This document shows positions 32,851-45,522 of a DNA stretch of 64,000 nt, piece by piece. Source of the stretch: Sulfuritalea sp. (GTDB lineage Bacteria > Pseudomonadota > Gammaproteobacteria > Burkholderiales > Rhodocyclaceae); contig JADJUP010000005.1 in NCBI GenBank assembly GCA_016716965.1, positions 1 through 64,000 on the forward strand, given 5' to 3'. The notes beneath the pieces are model-generated. The model worked only from the letters and a program-made list of their open reading frames with translations, was not told where the DNA came from and did not search any database. The position numbers and the translations under genes were made by a program. Each line of letters begins with the position of its first letter. Within the stretch, counting starts at the first letter, position 1.

Positions 32851-33882
32851 ATGAAATTCTTCGACGAAGCACGCATTGAAGTCCTTGCCGGCGATGGCGG
32901 TAACGGCTCGGTTTCGTTTCGTCGCGAGAAATACATTCCCCTCGGCGGCCCGGACGGCGGCGACGGCGGCAAGGGCGCCAGCATCTGGGCCGTGGCCGAC
33001 CGCAACCTCAATACCCTGATCGATTTCCGTTACACCCGCGTGTTTCGCGGCCAGAAGGGCGAGCAGGGGCACGGCTCAGACCGCTTCGGCAAGGGTGGCG
33101 AGGACCTGATACTGCGCATGCCGGTGGGCACGGTGATCACCGACAGCAACACCGGCGAACTGGTCGCCGACCTCGATACCGACGGCAAGCGCTTCCTCGT
33201 CGCCAAGGGTGGCAATGGCGGCCTGGGCAATGCGCGCTTCAAGTCCAGCACCAATCGCGCGCCGCGCCAGAGCACTCCAGGACAGGAGGGCGAGAAGCGC
33301 GAGCTGCAGCTCGAACTCAAGGTGCTGGCCGACATCGGCCTGCTTGGCCTGCCCAATGCCGGCAAATCCACCTTCATCCGTGCCGTATCGGCGGCGAAAC
33401 CCAAGGTTGCCGACTACCCATTCACCACCCTGCACCCCAACCTTGGCGTAGTACGCGTTGACGACAATCGCAGCTTCGTCATCGCCGACATCCCCGGCCT
33501 GATCGAGGGTGCGGCGGAAGGCGCCGGCCTTGGCCACCGCTTCCTCAAGCACCTGCAGCGCACCGGCCTGCTGTTGCACCTCGTCGACATTTCGCCCTTC
33601 GATCCCGATGCCGATCCCGCCAAGGACGCCAAGGCCATCCTCAAGGAACTTAAGAAGTACGACGAGGCGCTCTACAAGAAGCCGCGCTGGCTGCTGATCA
33701 ACAAGATCGACCTGGTGCCGGAAGGCGAACGCGAGGCGCGCATCGCAGCGCTGGTGAAGAGCTACAAACCGAAGAAGCATTTCGTGATTTCAGCCATCTC
33801 CGGAGCCGGCTGTCGCGAAGTCACCTTCGCCGTGATGGATTACCTGGAACAACACCGCAAGCATGAGAAGGCAGATAGCTGA
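32851..33882 (+). CDS. obgE: Obg-family GTPase, 50S assembly factor
   Basis: 343 residues. N-terminal glycine-rich Obg fold (GGDGGNGSVSFRREK, PDGGDGGKG) and a GTPase domain with GLPNAGKST (P loop), FTTLHPN, DIPGLIEGA, NKIDL and SAISGAG. Works in late 50S assembly and stress control. The 3' end overlaps proB by 20 bases. Confidence 0.97.
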   Translation: MKFFDEARIEVLAGDGGNGSVSFRREKYIPLGGPDGGDGGKGASIWAVADRNLNTLIDFRYTRVFRGQKGEQGHGSDRFGKGGEDLILRMPVGTVITDSNTGELVADLDTDGKRFLVAKGGNGGLGNARFKSSTNRAPRQSTPGQEGEKRELQLELKVLADIGLLGLPNAGKSTFIRAVSAAKPKVADYPFTTLHPNLGVVRVDDNRSFVIADIPGLIEGAAEGAGLGHRFLKHLQRTGLLLHLVDISPFDPDADPAKDAKAILKELKKYDEALYKKPRWLLINKIDLVPEGEREARIAALVKSYKPKKHFVISAISGAGCREVTFAVMDYLEQHRKHEKADS

Positions 33883-34978
33883 GGCGAGGCGCCTTGTCGT
33901 CAAGGTCGGCAGCGCACTGGTCACCAACAACGGCCAGGGCCTCGATCACGGCTTCATCGCCGAATGCGCGCGCCAGATCGCTCAGCTGCATGCCGACGGG
34001 CGCCAGGTGCTGCTGGTGTCGTCCGGTGCTATTGCCGCGGGCATGCAGCGCCTGGGGTGGACAACACGGCCCCACGCCATGCACGACCTGCAGGCCGCCG
34101 CCGCCGTAGGCCAGATGGGCCTGGCCCAGGCCTATGAGACGACTTTTCTCGACCATGGCCTGAAGGCAGCGCAAATCCTCCTCACGCACGAAGACCTGGC
34201 CGACCGCACCCGCTACCTCAACGCACGTTCAACCCTGCAGACCCTGCTCGACCTTGGCGTGGTGCCGATCATCAACGAGAACGACACCGTCGTCACGGAC
34301 GAAATCAAATTCGGCGACAACGACACGCTCGGAGCGCTGGTGGCGAACTTGGTCGAAGCCGAAGCCCTGCTCATCCTCACCGACCAAAAGGGTCTGTACA
34401 GCGCCGATCCGCGCCAGGATCCCGCTGCCACCCTGATCGAGGAGGGGCGCGCCGACGATCGTTCTTTCGAGGCTATGGCCGGCGGCGCTGGTTCGGGAAT
34501 TTCCAAGGGCGGCATGATCACCAAAATACGCGCCGCTCAGCGTGCCGCGCGTAGCGGCGCCCATACTCTCATTGTCAGCGGCCGCGAACCCGGTTCGCTG
34601 CTGGCGGCGGCACGCGGGAACAACATTGGCACACTGCTCTACGCAGCCGAATCGCCGCTTGCTGCGCGCAAACAATGGCTTGCCGACCATCTGCAACTGG
34701 CTGGCGCGCTGACACTGGATGCTGGCGCCGTGCAGGCGCTGGCGGGGGGACGCAGCTTACTGGCCGTTGGAGTTGCGCGCGTCGAGGGCGACTTCCAGCG
34801 CGGTGCCGCGGTTGCCTGCCGCGCCCCGGATGGCCGCGAGATTGCGCGCGGCCTGATCAATTATTCAAGTTCCGAAGCCCGTCGCATCGCCGGCCACGGC
34901 ACGCAGGACATCGAAGCCCTGCTGGGCTACATCGATAGCGCGGAATTGATTCATCGTGACAATCTGGTGCTGCTCTGA
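33863..34978 (+). CDS. proB: Glutamate 5-kinase
   Basis: First step of proline synthesis: phosphorylates glutamate at the gamma carboxyl. 371 residues: amino-acid kinase domain (VVKVGSALVT, LLVSSGAIAAG, NENDTV, FGDNDTLGALVA, GSGISKGGMITKIRAA) and a C-terminal PUA domain from about residue 280. Start overlaps obgE. The next gene on the other strand is 5S rRNA; transcripts meet at the terminator region 34999-35139. Confidence 0.97.
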   Translation: MRRQIAEARRLVVKVGSALVTNNGQGLDHGFIAECARQIAQLHADGRQVLLVSSGAIAAGMQRLGWTTRPHAMHDLQAAAAVGQMGLAQAYETTFLDHGLKAAQILLTHEDLADRTRYLNARSTLQTLLDLGVVPIINENDTVVTDEIKFGDNDTLGALVANLVEAEALLILTDQKGLYSADPRQDPAATLIEEGRADDRSFEAMAGGAGSGISKGGMITKIRAAQRAARSGAHTLIVSGREPGSLLAAARGNNIGTLLYAAESPLAARKQWLADHLQLAGALTLDAGAVQALAGGRSLLAVGVARVEGDFQRGAAVACRAPDGREIARGLINYSSSEARRIAGHGTQDIEALLGYIDSAELIHRDNLVLL

Positions 34979-34998
34979 AAGTGTTTCGCTGGGTGGTT

Positions 34999-35042
34999 TT
35001 GACACCGACGAAGTCCGGATCCGGCGTCGGCGAAGTGTCAAT
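34999..35042. repeat. Nested inverted repeat after proB
   Basis: TTGACAC/GTGTCAA outer arms, CGACG/CGTCG middle arms and a central CCGGATCCGG palindrome, with an asymmetric GCGAA bulge. Starts 20 bases after the proB stop. It may fold at the 3' end of the proB transcript. No T run follows. The rest of 34979-35102 shows no gene. Confidence 0.5.
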
Positions 35043-35102
35043 AGAGCCCTTTACGATGAAATGTGGACAGCAATGGAATCGCAACCACGGCGACCGTCAA
35101 AT

Positions 35103-35139
35103 AAAAACCCCCTGCCCGGCAATCCGGGAGGGGGTTTTT
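35103..35139 (-). terminator. rrn operon terminator, likely bidirectional
   Basis: AAAAACCCCCT and AGGGGGTTTTT arms with inner CCCGG/CCGGG pair around a CAAT loop. On the minus strand it follows the 5S gene closely and ends in TTTTTATTT; on the plus strand it ends in TTTTTG and can stop proB read-through. Confidence 0.92.
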
Positions 35140-35149
35140 GAGGGGTTAG

Positions 35150-35264
35150 TCTGGCGTTGACCTACTTTCTCACACGGTGAAGTGCAATATCATCGGCGCG
35201 GTCTCGTTTCACGGTCCTGTTCGGGATGGGAAGGGGTGGTACCAAGACGCTATGGACACCAGAC
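35150..35264 (-). rRNA. rrf: 5S ribosomal RNA
   Basis: On the minus strand the sequence shows the conserved TGGTACCACCC, TTCCCATCCCGAACAGGACCG, GCGCCGATGATA and GAGAAAGTAGGTCA segments of betaproteobacterial 5S, with TCTGG/CCAGA ends that pair. About 115 bases; ends are accurate to a few bases. The 150-base gap to 23S holds no gene. Confidence 0.92.
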
Positions 35265-35405
35265 TGAAAGGGGGTGCGACGGGAAGGGTGTCCGGTGAAG
35301 GGGCCTTGTGACGTCGCACATGATTCGGAGGAAGTAAGGGTATTGGGTGGTGATTGCGTGTCTTTGGTTACTGCGCATAGACATAGGCTCGGTACTGCAT
35401 TGAGC

Positions 35406-35415
35406 TCAATGTTAT

Positions 35416-35424
<9 letters not shown>
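35406..35424. repeat. 23S processing stem, 3' arm
   Basis: TCAATGTTATAGGGTCAAG here is the exact reverse complement of 38290-38308 at the other end of 23S. The two arms form a 19-bp stem that brings the 23S ends together, the classical RNase III substrate in rRNA maturation. Confidence 0.85.
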
Positions 35425-38289
<2,865 letters not shown>

Positions 38290-38296
<7 letters not shown>

Positions 38297-38308
38297 CTAT
38301 AACATTGA
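38290..38308. repeat. 23S processing stem, 5' arm
   Basis: Exact reverse complement of 35406-35424; see that entry. On the minus strand it overlaps the first bases of mature 23S. Confidence 0.85.
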
Positions 38309-38460
38309 ACTCCGGTTCCCCAAAGTCCTCCTCTACAGGAAGCAACCAAAGTATTACTTGTTCAGACTCCCGCGCCGGTTCAAAGGACGGGAGTCGTGAA
38401 GATACAATCACAACCCATGTGCCACCCCTTCCAGGGTGACACAACCTTACTTCTTCCGAA

Positions 38461-38470
38461 TTTTTAAAGA
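38461..38470 (-). promoter_or_regulatory. boxA antitermination element in the 23S leader
   Basis: Minus strand TCTTTAAAAA. The same ten bases occur in the 16S leader at 40744-40753. Matches the boxA core (TGCTCTTTAACA) bound by NusB-S10. The spacer 38309-38577 shows no gene. Confidence 0.7.
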
Positions 38471-38577
38471 TCCAACAACCGCTTACTCATAAGGAGTAAT
38501 GACTAAGGAGAAGCCTTCCGCTTCTCGTTACTCATTACGCTTCATGTCTCGCCACACCGCCCTTGATGAAGGAGGCT

Positions 38578-38653
38578 TGGTGGAGGATGACGGGATCGAA
38601 CCGACGACCCCCTGCTTGCAAAGCAGGTGCTCTCCCAGCTGAGCTAATCCCCC
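38578..38653 (-). tRNA. tRNA-Ala (TGC anticodon)
   Basis: 76 bases on the minus strand. Acceptor arms GGGGGAT / ATCCTCC with one G-U pair, discriminator A and encoded CCA, D arm AGCTCAGCTGGGAGAGC, anticodon loop TTTGCAA with TGC, T arm GGTTCGATCCC. Standard second spacer tRNA of the rrn operon. Confidence 0.97.
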
Positions 38654-38709
38654 TTTTGCGGCGTATTACCCCGTTGCAAAAAGCCATCGCCCCTTGCGAC
38701 TACATTGGC

Positions 38710-38804
38710 CTGCGAGAATCAAGCGAGTCAAGGCGGAGCATCGCGCCGCATACGCATTGGTATGCAAGCGAGGCGACAACGCCGAATCGCGCCGGTTATC
38801 GCAG
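38710..38804. repeat. 95-bp imperfect inverted repeat between the spacer tRNAs
   Basis: Ends are CTGCGA and TCGCAG; a central GCATAC-gcattg-GTATGC hairpin and several matching blocks between (GCGAGTC versus GCGATTC on the other arm) give an overall dyad. It fills most of the 156-base gap between tRNA-Ala and tRNA-Ile, which is long for such a gap. It could fold to present the tRNAs for processing or be a small inserted palindrome. Confidence 0.5.
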
Positions 38805-38809
38805 ACCAA

Positions 38810-38886
38810 TGGTGGGTCTGGATGGGTTCGAACCATCGACCCCCGCCTTATCAAGACGGTGCTCTAACCAGCTGAGCTACAGACCC
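38810..38886 (-). tRNA. tRNA-Ile (GAT anticodon)
   Basis: 77 bases on the minus strand. Acceptor GGGTCTG / CAGACCC, discriminator A with encoded CCA, D arm AGCTCAGCTGGTTAGAGC, anticodon loop TTGATAA with GAT, T arm GGTTCGAACCC. First spacer tRNA after 16S. Confidence 0.97.
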
Positions 38887-38900
38887 GCTGTTGGGTTCTA

Positions 38901-38924
38901 AACAACCGATAGGTTGTAGGTGCT
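38901..38924. repeat. 16S processing stem, 3' arm
   Basis: AACAACCGATAGGTTGTAGGTGCT here pairs with 40718-40741 upstream of 16S (reverse complement with one extra base in this arm). It is the likely RNase III stem for 16S maturation. Confidence 0.75.
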
Positions 38925-38940
38925 CACCGCGCCTTTGCTC

Positions 38941-40481
<1,541 letters not shown>

Positions 40482-40717
40482 AATCTGTCTTTTTTACTAC
40501 TCGCTCAAACGAATTTCAGAGGCTAAATTTGCATTTAACCTTACTGTTTTATTTCGTGTAAGCACTTGCTTTTAATACTCTTAGCATCCAGCAGCAGCAG
40601 ATCCTTCACGCAGCACTTTCGCACCACCCTCAGAACTCGGCCCAGGTTTTTCAACCAGAACCAGCAATCGCCTCTTCGATTTCGAGCCAACTGCCCACCA
40701 CCACCACCAGCCCAGCA

Positions 40718-40753
40718 AGCACCTACACCTATCGGTTGTTTGGTTTTTAAAGA
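40718..40753 (-). promoter_or_regulatory. 16S leader: boxA and 5' arm of the processing stem
   Basis: Minus strand TCTTTAAAAA (40753-40744) is a boxA core identical to the copy before 23S. It is followed by AAACAACCGATAGGTGTAGGTGCT (40741-40718), which pairs with 38901-38924 downstream of 16S. The remaining leader to 40482 contains no gene. Confidence 0.75.
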
Positions 40754-40793
40754 ACGGGCTGCAAACGATCAGTCGTGCAGCAAAGAGGGGCGC

Positions 40794-40821
40794 ATTATAC
40801 GGATCGCGAATGCGCGGTCAA
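40794..40821 (-). promoter_or_regulatory. rrn P1-type promoter
   Basis: Minus strand TTGACC (40821-40816), 16-base spacer, perfect TATAAT (40799-40794), then a GC-rich GCGCCCC discriminator, the mark of stringent control. An AT-rich stretch upstream (TGATGATTTTTCG, about 40827-40839) could be an UP element. It sits 30 bases after the tyrS stop. Confidence 0.9.
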
Positions 40822-40850
40822 CAACTTCAGCGAAAAATCATCAGAATCTT

Positions 40851-42038
40851 TTACAGCAGCGTGACGCGAGCAAATTTGCGCTTGCCAACTTGCAGCACTA
40901 CGCTGTCGCCAGCAGCAAGCGCCGTGCTGCGATCGCCGACTTTTTCGCCGTTGATCCGCACGCCGCCTCCTTCAATCATGCGCAACGCGTCGGAGGTGCT
41001 TGACGTGAGCCCTGCGGCTTTCAAAATCTGGGCCAGCGATCCCGCGGCGACACTTATTTCCGGCATGTCATCGGGCAGCACGCCACGCTGGAATCGCGCC
41101 TCAAACTCGGCAAGAGCCGCCTCCGCCTTGGCAACAGAATGGAATCTGGCAACGATTTCCCGCCCCAGCAGCACCTTGACGTCGCGCGGATTGCGTCCAT
41201 CGGCGACTTCGCGTTTGAATCGCGCAATTTCGTCGTTGCCACGAAATGAAAGAAGGTCGTAGTAGCGCCACATCAGTTCATCCGAGACCGACATCAGCTT
41301 ACCGAAGATCTCGGTCGGCGACTCGGCTATCCCGATGTAATTGCCGAGCGACTTGGACATCTTGTTCACGCCGTCCAACCCCTCTAGCAGGGGCATCATG
41401 AGGACGCACTGCGGTGCCTGCCCGTAGTGTTTCTGCAATTCGCGCCCCACCAGCAGGTTGAACTTCTGGTCCGTGCCTCCCAACTCGACGTCGGCTTTCA
41501 TGGCGACCGAATCGTAGCCTTGACAAAGGGGGTAAAGGAATTCGTGGATCGCGATCGGCTGACCGCCGACATAGCGCTTGGAAAAGTCGTCACGCTCCAG
41601 CATGCGCGCCACCGTATGCCTTGCTGCGAGCTTGATCATCCCCGCTGCGCCCAGAGGCTCGAACCATGTCGAGTTGAAGCAGACTTCTGTTTTTACCGGA
41701 TCAAGAATCTTGAACACCTGTTCGCGATAGGTATTCGCGTTCTCCAGTATCTGCTCGCGGGACAGTGGCGGCCGGGTCGCGTTTTTTCCACTCGGGTCAC
41801 CGATCATTCCGGTGAAATCCCCGATCAGGAACATCACGTGGTGGCCGAGATCCTGGAAATGGCGCAACTTGTTGATCAGTACCGTATGTCCAAGATGCAA
41901 GTCCGGCGCCGTTGGATCGAATCCCGCCTTGACGCGCAGCGGGCGACCGGAATTCAATTTCCCAACGAGTTCGGACTCGATCAGCAATTCATCTGCGCCG
42001 CGCTTGATGAGGGCCAGTTGGGACTCGATATCGACCAT
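40851..42038 (-). CDS. tyrS: Tyrosyl-tRNA synthetase
   Basis: 395 residues. Class I synthetase with the HIGH-type motif HLGHT, the KMSKS motif KMSKS, and a C-terminal S4 RNA-binding domain (MIEGGGVRINGEKV). The shape is the TyrRS-type common in many betaproteobacteria (long form with DLHLGHTVLINKL). Divergent to the M23 peptidase gene, 76 bases apart. Confidence 0.97.
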   Translation of the reverse strand: MVDIESQLALIKRGADELLIESELVGKLNSGRPLRVKAGFDPTAPDLHLGHTVLINKLRHFQDLGHHVMFLIGDFTGMIGDPSGKNATRPPLSREQILENANTYREQVFKILDPVKTEVCFNSTWFEPLGAAGMIKLAARHTVARMLERDDFSKRYVGGQPIAIHEFLYPLCQGYDSVAMKADVELGGTDQKFNLLVGRELQKHYGQAPQCVLMMPLLEGLDGVNKMSKSLGNYIGIAESPTEIFGKLMSVSDELMWRYYDLLSFRGNDEIARFKREVADGRNPRDVKVLLGREIVARFHSVAKAEAALAEFEARFQRGVLPDDMPEISVAAGSLAQILKAAGLTSSTSDALRMIEGGGVRINGEKVGDRSTALAAGDSVVLQVGKRKFARVTLL

Positions 42039-42054
42039 TAGTGATAAACCCGAT

Positions 42055-42082
42055 TTGACGGAAGGGGGATATTTGCTACACT
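42055..42082 (+). promoter_or_regulatory. Sigma70 promoter of the M23 peptidase gene
   Basis: TTGACG (42055-42060), 16-base spacer, TACACT (42077-42082), 33 bases before the proposed start codon, in the divergent gap with tyrS. Confidence 0.7.
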
Positions 42083-42114
42083 CCCACGACTTTTAGTCGC
42101 CAGCCCCAATCCAA

Positions 42115-43455
42115 TTGCGAAAAAACAAGACCGAGATTTTAGCGCAACTCCCCAGCGGCCAAACCCGCCATACGCGGCATTTCTGGGCCGTCGCCGCAGT
42201 GATGGGGGTCTCGCTTTTTGGCATGGTCGCCGCTTTTGGCACCGTGAACGATTCCGGCATTGAAAACATTCAGCGGCTGAACGTTGTCGAGCAACTGGCC
42301 CTGCCGCCGCTGACGGCAGCAACGGATGCGGACCAGACATTTTTGCGCGAAGAACGTGTTCAACGCGGCGACACTGTCATGGAGTTGCTGCTGCGACTTG
42401 GCGTGGATGATCCCGCGGCTGTCAGCTTCCTCAAGGGTAGCTCCGCGACCCAGAGCCTGTTCCGCCAATTGAGTCCGGGCAAAAACCTTACAGCCCGCAC
42501 CGGACCGCAGGGTGAATTGCATACGCTGGTGTTCCCGTTGAACGGCGGCAAGGATCAGGCGCTCGTCGTCGAGCGCCAGGACGACCGCTTCGTCGCTTCG
42601 GAACAGGCGTTGCCGCTGGAAACCCAGGTCGTCATGAAGACCGCAGATATCCGGTATTCCTTGTTTGGCGCCTCCGATGCCGCCGGGATTCCCGATGCTG
42701 TGGCAACGCAACTGGCTGATATTTTTGGTGGCGACATCGATTTCCATCGCGATCTGCGCAAAGGGGATCGATTCGCGGTTATCTACGAGTCGGTAAATCA
42801 CCTTGGGCGCGCGGTGCGTAGCGGACGCATCCTGGCTGCCGAATTCGTCAATAACGGGAAGACCTATCGTGCCGCCTGGTTCGCGGATGATGCTGGCGGC
42901 GAAAACACCGGCGGCTATTACACCGCCGAGGGCAAGAACATTCGCAAGGCATTTCTTCGCTCGCCCCTGGAGTTTTCGCGCATTACCTCGGGATTTACTT
43001 CAGCGCGCTTTCATCCGGTACTGCAAAAATGGCGCGCGCATCGCGGCGTCGACTATGGCGCGCCAGTTGGAACGCGGGTCAGGGCGACCGGCAATGGTGT
43101 CGTGGAATTCGTCGGCGTACAGGGCGGCTACGGCAAGGTAGTCATCCTGCGTCACCAGGGGCGTTACACGACGCTCTACGGTCACCTTTCCGGTTTTGCG
43201 TCCGGCCTGCGCAAGGGCAGTCGCATTAGCCAAGGGGACGTGATCGCCTTCGTCGGCGCTACCGGCCTCGCCAGCGGGCCGCACCTCCACTACGAGTTCC
43301 GCGTCGGCGACGTGCACCAGAATCCACTCGCGATCGCCCTGCCCAGCGCGCCGCCACTGATGCCGCAGCAACTGGCGCAATTCCAGGCGCAAACCGGTAC
43401 CCACCTCGCTCGCCTCGACCTGATTCGCGGATTCAATCTCGCCCAATCAGACTGA
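42115..43455 (+). CDS. M23-family murein DD-endopeptidase, membrane-anchored
   Basis: 446 residues. N-terminal membrane segment (about 22-42), an OapA/LysM-like region (VQRGDTVMELLLRLGV), then a C-terminal M23 LytM domain with zinc ligands in RAHRGVDYGAP and HLHYEF. MepM/YebA-like: cleaves D-Ala-mDAP crosslinks to let the wall grow. The start is TTG 42115 with no clear ribosome site; no ATG or GTG fits before the membrane segment. The stop is one base from the anmK start, so the two are co-transcribed and act on wall growth and recycling. Confidence 0.88.
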   Translation: MRKNKTEILAQLPSGQTRHTRHFWAVAAVMGVSLFGMVAAFGTVNDSGIENIQRLNVVEQLALPPLTAATDADQTFLREERVQRGDTVMELLLRLGVDDPAAVSFLKGSSATQSLFRQLSPGKNLTARTGPQGELHTLVFPLNGGKDQALVVERQDDRFVASEQALPLETQVVMKTADIRYSLFGASDAAGIPDAVATQLADIFGGDIDFHRDLRKGDRFAVIYESVNHLGRAVRSGRILAAEFVNNGKTYRAAWFADDAGGENTGGYYTAEGKNIRKAFLRSPLEFSRITSGFTSARFHPVLQKWRAHRGVDYGAPVGTRVRATGNGVVEFVGVQGGYGKVVILRHQGRYTTLYGHLSGFASGLRKGSRISQGDVIAFVGATGLASGPHLHYEFRVGDVHQNPLAIALPSAPPLMPQQLAQFQAQTGTHLARLDLIRGFNLAQSD

Positions 43456-43456
43456 C

Positions 43457-44557
43457 ATGGCATCGAGGCCGCCGCTGGTCATCGGGCTTATGTCGGGGAC
43501 AAGCCTGGATGGCATCGATGCGGCGCTGGTTGACTTTTCGCAAGCACTACCGCAAACACTGGCAACCTTCTGGCAGCCCTATGCGCCGGAAGTTCGCCGC
43601 CAGGCCATGCTGCTGCAAAGCGCGCAGCACAATGAAATCCATCTTGCCGCAATGCTGGCCAACACGTTGGCCCGTTGCTATGCAGAAGCCGTCGACCGCC
43701 TCCTCGAGAAAGCTGGCGTCGATGCCTCGCAGATTGAGGCAATTGGCTGCCACGGCCAGACCATCCGCCACCAACCCGCAGCAGGTTACAGCGTGCAGTT
43801 GAACAACCCGGCGCTACTGGCCGAATTGACTGGAATCGCCGTGGTGGCGGATTTCCGCAATCGTGACATCGCCGCAGGCGGCCAAGGCGCACCTCTGGTG
43901 CCTGCGTTTCATGCCGCCGTGTTTGGCGATTCCCAGCGCCATCGGGTGATCCTCAACATCGGCGGCATCGCCAACCTGACGAATCTAAAGCCCGGGGAAG
44001 CGGTAGGCGGCTTCGATTGCGGCCCCGGAAATCTTCTGATGGACGCCTGGATTGAACGCCACCGGGGGCAGCCTTATGACGAGAGCGGCCAATGGGGGGC
44101 AACGGGCAGGGTGCTACCCGACCTGCTGGCTAGCATGCTCGCGGACAGTTTCTTTGCCGGGAGCCCACCCAAGAGCTGCGGCCGCGAGGAATTCAACCTT
44201 CCATGGCTCGAACGCCGGCTTTCAGGCGGCGAAAGGCCGGAAGACGTTCAGGCGACGCTGCTTGAACTTACCGCCCGCTCCGCGTATGGGGCAATCGCAC
44301 GCTGGTGGGGCATCCCCGATGAACTGTATGTATGCGGCGGCGGCGCGCGCAACCGAAGCCTGATGGCTCGCCTGCAGCATCATGCCGCCAACTGCCGTGT
44401 CGCCAGCACCGACTCTCTGGGGCAAGGCGCCGATTGGGTCGAAGCGATTGCTTTCGCATGGCTTGCCTGGCGCACCCTGAACAATGAGCCGGGCAACCTC
44501 ACCGAAGTTACCGGCGCGCGCGGTCCGCGAATACTCGGCGCCATCTATCCACGCTAG
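43457..44557 (+). CDS. anmK: Anhydro-N-acetylmuramic acid kinase
   Basis: 366 residues. Phosphorylates and opens 1,6-anhydro-MurNAc released by lytic transglycosylases during murein recycling. Motifs: GLMSGTSLDGIDAAL near the start, GCHGQTIRH, FRNRDIAAGGQGAPLVPAFH and the C-terminal VCGGGARN. One base after the M23 endopeptidase stop. In many bacteria these two genes and erpA follow tyrS. Confidence 0.96.
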   Translation: MASRPPLVIGLMSGTSLDGIDAALVDFSQALPQTLATFWQPYAPEVRRQAMLLQSAQHNEIHLAAMLANTLARCYAEAVDRLLEKAGVDASQIEAIGCHGQTIRHQPAAGYSVQLNNPALLAELTGIAVVADFRNRDIAAGGQGAPLVPAFHAAVFGDSQRHRVILNIGGIANLTNLKPGEAVGGFDCGPGNLLMDAWIERHRGQPYDESGQWGATGRVLPDLLASMLADSFFAGSPPKSCGREEFNLPWLERRLSGGERPEDVQATLLELTARSAYGAIARWWGIPDELYVCGGGARNRSLMARLQHHAANCRVASTDSLGQGADWVEAIAFAWLAWRTLNNEPGNLTEVTGARGPRILGAIYPR

Positions 44558-44651
44558 GACCGGACGGGAACATCCCCGCAGTCTGCACCTGCAATCAGGA
44601 ATGCCGCGAAGCCTTAGGCTTCACGATCGTGCAGCTCTTTGAAACCCCGAA

Positions 44652-45002
44652 TCAGGCCGAGAAGGAAGAACCGCAACCGCAAGTGCTGGTCGCGTTGGGA
44701 TTCTTGATCACGAACTGCGAGCCTTCAAGACCTTCCGAGTAATCGATCTCAGCGCCCACAAGATACTGGTAGCTCATGGGATCGATCAGCAAGGAGACGC
44801 CGTTCTTCTCCATCACGGTATCGTCTTCGTTGGTCACTTCGTCGAAGGTGAAACCGTACTGGAAGCCAGAGCATCCGCCGCCGGTCACGAACACGCGCAA
44901 CTTGAGTTCCGGGTTGCCTTCTTCGGCGATGAGTTCCTTGACCTTGCTTGCGGCGCTATCGGTGAAATTCAGCGGTGCCGGCATTTCGGTGGGTGCGTTC
45001 AT
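44652..45002 (-). CDS. erpA: Iron-sulfur cluster insertion protein ErpA
   Basis: 116 residues, A-type carrier for Fe-S clusters. Three cluster cysteines are in GGGCSGFQYGF and the C-terminal STCGCGSSF. Convergent with anmK. A short GAAGCCT/AGGCTTC hairpin at 44608-44622 lies after the stop. Preceded by AGGAGAAC-type ribosome site. Confidence 0.95.
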   Translation of the reverse strand: MNAPTEMPAPLNFTDSAASKVKELIAEEGNPELKLRVFVTGGGCSGFQYGFTFDEVTNEDDTVMEKNGVSLLIDPMSYQYLVGAEIDYSEGLEGSQFVIKNPNATSTCGCGSSFSA

Positions 45003-45075
45003 GGTGTTCTCCTGAGGGGGGCTTTAATAGTTTACCAAATAAGTCCACTAATTATGAATTCAATGCCGGGAAAGG

Positions 45076-45477
45076 TCAATTGCTCGCCGCAAGCTTCAAC
45101 TCCACGGCCTTGGCCGGCAGGCCCTGATGCACCAACCGGCCCTGAACCACGGCACCAAGGTGCATTTCGATCGTGCTGTATTCGACATCACCGGTGACCC
45201 GGGCGCGCGCCTGGAGTTCCACGAAATCACTGGAATGCACCGGCCCAATTACGGTTCCGTTAATAACCAGGTGGGAAACCGAGATCTCGCCCTCGATCCT
45301 CGCGTGTTCGCTGATGACCAGGGTGGCAGGCTGGCCGTCCGCCGCGCGAACGTTGCCTTTGATCTCGCCGTCCACCCGCAGCCCGCCGGAAAACGTCACG
45401 TCGCCTTCAAGCGAAGTGCCGACACCTATCAAGCTATCGATACGTCCCTGTGGTTTATTGATTTTCTTGCCAAACAT
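45076..45477 (-). CDS. Bactofilin family protein
   Basis: 133 residues from ATG 45477, with GAGGAG upstream. The repeating beta-helix pattern with spaced Gly and Val (SLEGDVTFSGGLRVDGEIKGNV, ARVTGDVEYSTIEMHLGAVVQGRL) is the bactofilin core (DUF583). These proteins polymerise without nucleotides and organise cell-shape or wall enzymes. Follows the DUF6776-like gene by 45 bases on the same strand, so a joint role is possible. Confidence 0.92.
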   Translation of the reverse strand: MFGKKINKPQGRIDSLIGVGTSLEGDVTFSGGLRVDGEIKGNVRAADGQPATLVISEHARIEGEISVSHLVINGTVIGPVHSSDFVELQARARVTGDVEYSTIEMHLGAVVQGRLVHQGLPAKAVELKLAASN

Positions 45478-45522
45478 GATTGGAAGTCTCCTCGCCTGCA
45501 ATTGAAGTCAATCGTTTACCGA

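Noticed and set aside
40690..40712. CCACCA triplet run in the 16S leader
   Set aside because: Short simple repeat, not a CRISPR or tandem array of note.
44608..44622. Small GAAGCCT/AGGCTTC inverted repeat after erpA as a terminator
   Set aside because: 7-bp stem with almost no loop and no T run; mentioned with erpA but not called separately.
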